From Shewanella corallii (GTDB lineage: Bacteria > Pseudomonadota > Gammaproteobacteria > Enterobacterales > Shewanellaceae), in the NCBI RefSeq assembly GCF_023349125.1, contig NZ_JAKIKT010000002.1, positions 620,001-684,000 on the forward strand: DNA of 64,000 nucleotides, given 5' to 3'. The notes below the pieces were generated by a model. It saw nothing but the letters and a program-made list of their open reading frames with translations. It was not told where the DNA came from and ran no database searches. The position numbers and the translations under genes were made by a program. Shown here piece after piece: positions 58,940 through 64,000 of this stretch (within the stretch, counting starts at the first letter, position 1; every line of letters begins with the position of its first letter).

Positions 58940-58971
58940 AAACAAAGGCCCGCTCATTGACTGGCGGGCCT
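58940..58971 (-). terminator. bolA terminator
   Basis: AGGCCCGC pairs with GCGGGCCT on the minus strand and is followed by TTGTTTTT, 20 bases beyond the bolA stop. Confidence 0.88.
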
Positions 58972-58990
58972 GACTAATTGACGAACCAGC

Positions 58991-59290
58991 TCAACCCTTA
59001 CACTTGGGAGAGTCCGGCGCACCCTCACGCTGCGACCACTCCTGCTCAGTGTAAGTGTGCATAGTCAGGGCGTGAACGCCCGCAGCCAGCTCATCTGCCA
59101 GCAACTCGTTCACCAAACGGTGACGGGCGATCAGACGTTTACCTTCAAACTCACCGCTGACAACCACCACTTTAAAGTGGGTTTCTGAGTTTGGCGGAAC
59201 ATGGTGAAACTTACTCTCGTTAATCACTTCCAGGTGAGAGGGAGAAAAAGCCTGGGTCAATTTATCGCTAATTGTCGTCTGAACGCTCAT
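58991..59290 (-). CDS. bolA: BolA-family protein
   Basis: A 99-residue BolA-fold protein. Signature parts are SPSHLEVINESKFHHVPPNSETHFKV (in two overlapping pieces: LEVINESKFH and ETHFKVVVVS), KRLIARHRLVNELLADEL and VHALTMHTYTEQEW. BolA proteins partner monothiol glutaredoxins in iron-sulfur trafficking and affect cell shape and biofilm. No glutaredoxin is adjacent. It is downstream of alkB on the same strand. Confidence 0.93.
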   Translation of the reverse strand: MSVQTTISDKLTQAFSPSHLEVINESKFHHVPPNSETHFKVVVVSGEFEGKRLIARHRLVNELLADELAAGVHALTMHTYTEQEWSQREGAPDSPKCKG

Positions 59291-59348
59291 ACATCAGCTC
59301 TCTGTAAATAAAAATGCTATCGCAGGGTAAAGGCGAGTGCGATATGAG

Positions 59349-59948
59349 TCAATCGCCTGCGTGGAATCCGGGAATAAGCTGCCGAAAGGTAAAGTTCCAG
59401 CGGGTCCCCTCCTGTTTAAGCCGCTTGGGTAAGCTATGCTGCCAGGTCTGCTGCATAGGATAATGCATCAGCAACAGGTCGCCGGACTCAAGGTGCAATA
59501 TCCTCTTCTCTCCTGTGTCATTGTGTCTGAGCACAAAGTCCCGTCCCTCACCCAGAGTCACAGAGGCAATATCACTCCCCGGCACCAATTCATCTTCATC
59601 GTCGGCGTGCCACCCCATACAATCTCTGCCACCGGCATAGCGGTTTACCAACACACCATTGCTGACAAAGCCAAAATCCTTGCTCAACTGGTGCCTTAAA
59701 CGATTGGCGTAATAAGGCCAGGGAGTGGGTACCACAAGCAACCCTGAATACTTGTACTCAACCCCCTCATCACCAAACCAGATTTGGGTACGGGGTATCT
59801 TGTGGGCCTTACCGTAAACCGTCACCTCGGGTCTTTCATAGGGATAGGCTTCGGCCTCCGTCAACAACAGTGACTGCTGACGGGAATTCAAATAGCCCTT
59901 AACCCAGGTCCAGGGCTCCTGGCTTTGTTGAAAGAGTTGCTGCTGCAT
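59349..59948 (-). CDS. alkB: AlkB-like Fe(II)/2-oxoglutarate dioxygenase
   Basis: Oxidative demethylase-type enzyme that repairs alkylated nucleobases. The 199-residue protein has the iron ligands in MGWHADDE (HxD) and HSLPKR (His), and arginines in GTRWNFTFRQL that bind 2-oxoglutarate. The PRTQIWFGDEGVEYKYSG segment matches the ALKBH2/3-like bacterial group rather than E. coli AlkB itself. It has no adjacent ada gene and is divergent from rlmG. Confidence 0.9.
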   Translation of the reverse strand: MQQQLFQQSQEPWTWVKGYLNSRQQSLLLTEAEAYPYERPEVTVYGKAHKIPRTQIWFGDEGVEYKYSGLLVVPTPWPYYANRLRHQLSKDFGFVSNGVLVNRYAGGRDCMGWHADDEDELVPGSDIASVTLGEGRDFVLRHNDTGEKRILHLESGDLLLMHYPMQQTWQHSLPKRLKQEGTRWNFTFRQLIPGFHAGD

Positions 59949-60041
59949 AATTCTTTAGTTCGCCTTGTGTTTATTCACACCTGGCTGAATTTTGTAGGTT
60001 ATAATTCCGCACTTTGACGTTTCATCAACTCAGTGTGACAT

Positions 60042-61172
60042 ATGACAACCCAGTTTTCAGCCATCGGCTCAGCGCTCGAATTACATCGTTACCCACAGAC
60101 TCAGATCTCCAATCTGCAGGCCTGGGATGCGGCCGACGAGCATCTGCTGAAATGGCTGGATGAACAGGCAGACATAAGTGGTCCAATCGGCATCATCAAC
60201 GACAGTTTCGGTGCCCTGACCTGCGGCATTCGCGCCAAATACCCTGAGCAGCTCTGGGTCGAAACGGATGCCAAAACCAGCCTGCTGGGAATTCAGCATA
60301 ACCTGAGCCGCAACCAGTTGAAGGATGACAATATCAGCTGGTTAACCAGCCGTGATACCTTGCCCTCTCAATCGGCTTTGGTACTGATGAAGCTTCCGAA
60401 AAACCTGAACTACTTTGCCCACCAGCTGATCCGCTTGTCAGCTGTGATGCCACAGGGCAGCACCTTACAAATTGGTGCAAGGGCCAAATCCATCAATCAA
60501 AGCCTGTTGGCGCTGATTGCCAAACATTTTGGTCCGGCTACTGCCAGTCTTGCCTGGAAAAAGACCCGGGTGATCACTGCCATCGCCGATGGCAAAACCA
60601 GAGCAGAGCCCAAGCCTCAGCGCTGGAATGTGCCTGAATATGGTCTGACGTTAAGTAACCTGTCCAATGTGTTTGCTGCCAATAAGCTGGATATCGGTGC
60701 CCGAATCATGCTGGAAAATTTGCCTCAGGGTGAGTTCCAACAAATTATCGATCTTGGTTGTGGCAACGGTGTGCTGGGTTTACGTGCCGCCAGCTGCTAT
60801 CCGGACGCCAGTGTACACTTTGTTGATGACTCAGAAATGGCAGTGGCCAGCGCCAGAGAAAACTGGCAAAGCAATGGCCTGGAGCCGGAGCGTGGTCACT
60901 TCCACTGGGATGATTGCCTGACCCACCTGGATGCAGGCCTGCAGGCTGACTTGGTGCTGTGTAATCCGCCTTTCCATCAGGGTGAAGCCATTACCGACCA
61001 TATCGCCTGGCAGATGTTCAATGACGCCCGCAAACGTCTCAAGCCTGGTGGCATATTGCATATCGTCGGTAATCGCCACCTGGGTTATCACATCAAACTC
61101 AAGCGATTATTCGGCAATTGTCAGACCGTTGCCAGCAATGGCAAATTCGTGATTCTGCAATCCACCAAGTAA
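60042..61172 (+). CDS. rlmG: 23S rRNA guanine-N2 (G1835) methyltransferase RlmG
   Basis: SAM-dependent enzyme for m2G1835 in 23S rRNA. The 376-residue protein (E. coli 378) has a degenerate N-terminal methyltransferase-like domain ([12 protein letters not shown]) and a catalytic C-terminal domain with [16 protein letters not shown] and the N2-guanine motif [13 protein letters not shown]. It is divergent from alkB and is followed by a helicase gene 82 bases on. Confidence 0.95.
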   Translation: MTTQFSAIGSALELHRYPQTQISNLQAWDAADEHLLKWLDEQADISGPIGIINDSFGALTCGIRAKYPEQLWVETDAKTSLLGIQHNLSRNQLKDDNISWLTSRDTLPSQSALVLMKLPKNLNYFAHQLIRLSAVMPQGSTLQIGARAKSINQSLLALIAKHFGPATASLAWKKTRVITAIADGKTRAEPKPQRWNVPEYGLTLSNLSNVFAANKLDIGARIMLENLPQGEFQQIIDLGCGNGVLGLRAASCYPDASVHFVDDSEMAVASARENWQSNGLEPERGHFHWDDCLTHLDAGLQADLVLCNPPFHQGEAITDHIAWQMFNDARKRLKPGGILHIVGNRHLGYHIKLKRLFGNCQTVASNGKFVILQSTK

Positions 61173-61253
61173 ACCGGGATATTGAGGAAGCAGACAGTTG
61201 TCTGCTTCCTACCCTGTTACAATCAGTCCAATTCATTTCTGACGGTACCCACC

Positions 61254-62477
61254 ATGTCTTTTGCCTCATTGAATCTCGACGCCCGTCTGCTGGCGAATCT
61301 GCAACACCTAGGATTTAATACGCCTACGGATATTCAGGCCAGCGCCATTCCTCTGGTGTTGGCAGGCAAAGATCTGATGGCCGGAGCCAAAACCGGCAGT
61401 GGCAAAACTGCCGCCTTTTCTCTGCCGATCATTAATCAACTTCTTGGCATACAGAGCGATGGCAAACCCAAGGCTCTGGTACTGGTGCCGACCCGTGAAT
61501 TGGCCCAGCAGGTGCAGGAAAATATCAGCCATTATGCTCAGGGATTGCCAATCAGAAGCGTCTGCCTCTATGGCGGCGCGGCGTTCGAGCCACAACAGCA
61601 ACTACTGGCCAAAGGGGCGGATATAGTCGTGGCTACACCGGGACGCCTGCTTGACCATGTGCGCAAACACACAGTGGATTTGAGAGGCCTAAACTGGCTG
61701 GTGCTGGATGAAGCCGATCGTATGCTGGATATGGGCTTCAAAGATGAAATCCAGATGGTGCTGAGAAAAGTGCCAAAGCAACGTCAAACCATGCTGTTTT
61801 CTGCGACTTTCGACGACAGCATTTTCCGCTTCAGCAAATCATTACTGAGCAGCCCGGCCCTGGTAGAGGTGGATAAGCGCAACGCCGGTAATCAGGATAT
61901 TGAGCAGCAGGTGTATGAGGTTGATGATGACCGAAAAGCCGCTTTGCTTAACCACCTGCTGTCCCATAAAGGATGGCCTCAGGTATTGGTGTTCAGCCGT
62001 ACCAAACAAAGTGCCGACAAACTGGCGCAGGATTTGGCAGGCAAAGGGCTAAAGGTAAAAGCCTTTCACGGCGACCTGTCACAAAAAGCCCGGGATACAG
62101 TACTGAGCGAGTTTAAAAGCGGTGAGCTGCAGGCTTTGATAGCCACTGATGTCGCTGCCCGGGGACTGGATATTGATGAGCTGCCTGTGGTGATCAATAT
62201 GGAACTGCCATTTGTGGCAGAAGACTATGTGCACCGTATCGGTCGCACCGGACGCGCCGGCAACAAGGGGCTGGCCATCACCTTTTTTACCAATAAAGAT
62301 GCCAGAGCCATGGAGGAGCTGGAAGTCCTGCTCGATACCCGTCTGCCAAGACAATGGTATCCGGGCTTTGAACCTGACCTTATGCGGGAAGATGACAGTC
62401 CACGCCTGTCCAAAGCAGCCCAGAAACAAAGGGCGCGAAAACGTGCATTGGGCGGAAATACCCGCAAAAGACGTTAA
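61254..62477 (+). CDS. DEAD-box RNA helicase (RhlE-like)
   Basis: ATP-dependent RNA helicase of 407 residues. Motifs in order: Q motif in FNTPTDIQASAIP, Walker A AKTGSGKT, PTRELAQQV, TPGRLLDHV, LDEADRMLDMGF, SATF, VFSRTKQSAD, ATDVAARGLDI and HRIGRTGRAG. The C-terminal tail is short and basic (RKRALGGNTRKRR). The start MSFASLNLD is at 61254; an in-frame upstream start at 61182 is unconserved. Target RNA unknown; ribosome assembly or mRNA decay are usual roles. Confidence 0.92.
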   Translation: MSFASLNLDARLLANLQHLGFNTPTDIQASAIPLVLAGKDLMAGAKTGSGKTAAFSLPIINQLLGIQSDGKPKALVLVPTRELAQQVQENISHYAQGLPIRSVCLYGGAAFEPQQQLLAKGADIVVATPGRLLDHVRKHTVDLRGLNWLVLDEADRMLDMGFKDEIQMVLRKVPKQRQTMLFSATFDDSIFRFSKSLLSSPALVEVDKRNAGNQDIEQQVYEVDDDRKAALLNHLLSHKGWPQVLVFSRTKQSADKLAQDLAGKGLKVKAFHGDLSQKARDTVLSEFKSGELQALIATDVAARGLDIDELPVVINMELPFVAEDYVHRIGRTGRAGNKGLAITFFTNKDARAMEELEVLLDTRLPRQWYPGFEPDLMREDDSPRLSKAAQKQRARKRALGGNTRKRR

Positions 62478-62486
62478 TCCCTATTG

Positions 62487-62513
62487 ACGCCCGGTCGATT
62501 CAGCGCCGGGCGT
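62487..62513. terminator. Hairpin between helicase and nudB
   Basis: ACGCCCGG pairs with CCGGGCGT across 11 bases between the convergent helicase gene and nudB. T-runs are poor on both sides, so efficiency is uncertain. Confidence 0.55.
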
Positions 62514-62538
62514 TCGTAAGCCATATCCTCAGCCAAAA

Positions 62539-62991
62539 CTAATCCAGCCCGGCAATCGCGGCTATTGCCTGACGGTTGGTCGCTGAAAATACCTTGTCCA
62601 TCGCCTCAGCAGCGTCAAGCCAGCAGTAACTTGTATGCTCCTGCTCAGCCAGTACCACGTTAATATTCTGCGGAACGCAAACACTGAACAGATGCTCTGT
62701 GTTCTCTTTGGTATCCGGGGCATATCGGCTCTGCCACTGGGGCATAATGGCGTAACGGGTTTGGCTGCAATGATCTTTAAGCTCAAGCTGAGCCTGTGAA
62801 ATGCAGATCCCGGTTTCCTCCCACAACTCTCTGATGGCGCTTTGTCGCGGCGTTTCGCCCCACTCCACACCACCAGTTACAGATTGCCAAAACCCCTTGG
62901 GGTAACAGCGCTCCAGCAACAAAAACCTGCCATCAGGGCTGTAAACCACCACCAACACAGACACTGGCTGACGATATTGATTGTCACTCAA
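62539..62991 (-). CDS. nudB: Dihydroneopterin triphosphate diphosphatase
   Basis: Nudix hydrolase that removes pyrophosphate from dihydroneopterin triphosphate in folate synthesis. The Nudix box is GGVEWGETPRQSAIRELWEETGI, read as GGVEWGETPRQ followed by RELWEETGI, and FWQSVTGG and NRQAIAAI match NudB. The start is TTG at 62991, with GGAGG seven bases upstream, giving 150 residues, the E. coli NudB length. It is convergent with the helicase gene. Confidence 0.9.
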   Translation of the reverse strand: MSDNQYRQPVSVLVVVYSPDGRFLLLERCYPKGFWQSVTGGVEWGETPRQSAIRELWEETGICISQAQLELKDHCSQTRYAIMPQWQSRYAPDTKENTEHLFSVCVPQNINVVLAEQEHTSYCWLDAAEAMDKVFSATNRQAIAAIAGLD

Positions 62992-63062
62992 GGGCTTACC
63001 TCCGTATAAAAACACACTGGTACTTTAGTTTGCGTCGCAAATTCATTAACATTTTTGCAAAG

Positions 63063-63338
63063 CCTGAGGAAGGTGCGAATAAGTCCCGTGCGTGCTCTGC
63101 GAGTGGTGACAGTCTCTAGATGCGCGGCGCAGTTTGAAGTTAATGGCCCTAGTCCTTAGCAAGAACTGCAACAAAGCAGATAGGGCTGTCAGCCTCGCCC
63201 TTCGGGGCTTTCGAGCAATCACGATTTCTTTGGTATTCAGCTTTGAAAGGCAACCAGCCTTCCTTTATCTGAATACCTCGAACTCGCTTCTGCTCATAAG
63301 CCAGAGTGCCGCGAGGATTTGTTCGCACCTTCCCTAGG
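63063..63338. mobile_element. MITE-like element with terminal inverted repeats
   Basis: The left end GGAAGGTGCGAATAAGTCC (63068-63086) is matched inversely by GGATTTGTTCGCACCTTCC (63315-63333), 17 of 19 positions. The similarity extends outward to CCT/AGG, giving a unit of about 276 bases. No transposase is encoded inside. It fills most of the 388-bp space between nudB and the penicillin-acylase gene. A clear target-site duplication is not visible. Confidence 0.7.
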
Positions 63339-63378
63339 ACTGCCCGGCAATAATGACAGTGGAAAAGGAAAAGGCGCA

Positions 63379-64000
63379 ATGAACAAAATAATAAAAGGCC
63401 TGGCTCTTGGGACTGGCGTACTGGCATTGGCTGGCGCAACAGTTTATGGGCTTATGTGGGCTAACCTGCCCTCACTGGATGGCAAACTGCAAGTCGAAGG
63501 TCCCCGGGACACAATAACACTCTCCAGAGATGACTTGGGCAACGCGATAATTCATGCCAGTGACAGGGCTGATGCGGCTTTTGCTCTCGGCTTTGCCCAC
63601 GGTCAGGACAGATTCTTTCAGATGGATCTGCTGCGTCGCAACGCTGCCGGTGAACTTGCCGCCCTGTTTGGCGACGCCGCCCTGCCCCTGGATAAAAAGC
63701 ACAGATTTCACCAGTTCAGAAAAAGAGCCACTATGGCTTTGGAGCAACTTGATCCTGAGCAGCGAGAGATCCTGCGACAATACACTCTTGGGGTAAATAC
63801 CGCCTTGGATGCTCAACAGGTAAAAAGTTTCGAATACCTGCTTACCAACACCACACCAGAACCATGGCGGCCGGAGGACAGTCTGTTAGCCATCTACTCC
63901 ATGTATCTGGATCTGCAAGCTGGTACAGTGGAGCGGGAAAAAGTGCTTACCTATATTCAGCAATCTCTGGGGCAACCCATGGTGGACTTTATTACCCAGA
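63379..64000 (+). CDS. Penicillin acylase-family protein, N-terminal part
   Basis: The first 207 codons of an S45-family Ntn-hydrolase, cut by the right edge. The N-terminus MNKIIKGLALGTGVLALAGA is a signal peptide or anchor. The following ITLSRDDLGNAIIHASDRADAAFALGFAHGQDRFFQMD and LRRNAAGELAALFG segments (each only partly quoted here) typify the alpha subunit of penicillin/acyl-homoserine-lactone acylases. The catalytic serine at the start of the beta chain is outside the window. AAGG precedes the ATG at 63379. Substrate unknown; AHL or amide hydrolysis are options. Confidence 0.88.
   Translation, partial: MNKIIKGLALGTGVLALAGATVYGLMWANLPSLDGKLQVEGPRDTITLSRDDLGNAIIHASDRADAAFALGFAHGQDRFFQMDLLRRNAAGELAALFGDAALPLDKKHRFHQFRKRATMALEQLDPEQREILRQYTLGVNTALDAQQVKSFEYLLTNTTPEPWRPEDSLLAIYSMYLDLQAGTVEREKVLTYIQQSLGQPMVDFITQ

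Overview
The window looks like a chromosomal segment of a marine-type gammaproteobacterium, most probably Shewanella or a close relative in the Alteromonadales. The basis is gene content and order: rlmE-ftsH-folP-glmM, dapB-carA-carB beside fklB, dnaK-dnaJ, proB-proA, two bacterioferritins next to dinB, an nqrABCDEF-apbE-nqrM cluster below luxS, and families common in that group (GlyGly-CTERM protease, DUF3144, GCS2-CBS fusion). The species call is inference. Base composition is near 50% GC over most of the window and drops around 29.4-33.3 kb. I found no rRNA, tRNA, CRISPR array, prophage or complete insertion sequence.

Layout. 0-5 kb: peptidoglycan precursor, folate, protease and RNA-modification genes (glmM partial, folP, ftsH, rlmE, all on the minus strand), then yhbY (+) and greA (-). 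5-12.5 kb: an accessory stretch with an EamA exporter, a divergent LysR/SDR pair, a HemN/HutW-like radical SAM protein, a small TonB-C-like lipoprotein, a nucleoside hydrolase, a small repeat-bearing secreted protein and a LysE exporter. 12.6-24 kb: dapB, carA, carB, fklB, two tandem M48 lipoprotein peptidases and dnaK-dnaJ with two sigma-32-type promoters. 24-30 kb: a second EamA exporter, a DUF3144 protein, a GVG-repeat envelope protein, and a GCS2-CBS ligase coupled to an AstE-like hydrolase.

30-34 kb is AT-richer: a DUF2975 membrane protein with a YozG-type regulator, then a secreted trypsin-like GlyGly-CTERM protease followed by a small secreted protein of unknown function. 33.5-42.6 kb: ybaK, proBA, an AzgA-type purine permease, an M17 aminopeptidase and pepD. 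Between the permease and the aminopeptidase lies a 0.9 kb gap that appears to encode an undescribed minus-strand transcript with one or two small ORFs and its own terminator. 42.6-47 kb: a GNAT gene broken by one stop codon, dinB under a perfect LexA box, a complementary bacterioferritin pair under a Fur-like box, and a GGDEF protein.

47-55.5 kb: the sodium-pumping NADH:quinone oxidoreductase with its flavin transferase (ApbE) and maturation factor (NqrM), preceded by luxS. 55.7-58.8 kb: a TRAP transporter (small and large membrane subunits, then the binding protein). 58.9-64 kb: bolA, alkB, rlmG, a DEAD-box helicase, nudB, a MITE-like element with terminal inverted repeats, and the start of a penicillin-acylase-family gene cut by the window edge.

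Start sites were chosen by Shine-Dalgarno position and by comparison with remembered family lengths. Several genes use TTG or GTG (folP, ftsH, carA, pepD, dinB, nqrC, nudB). All family names come from motif recognition, not from searches.
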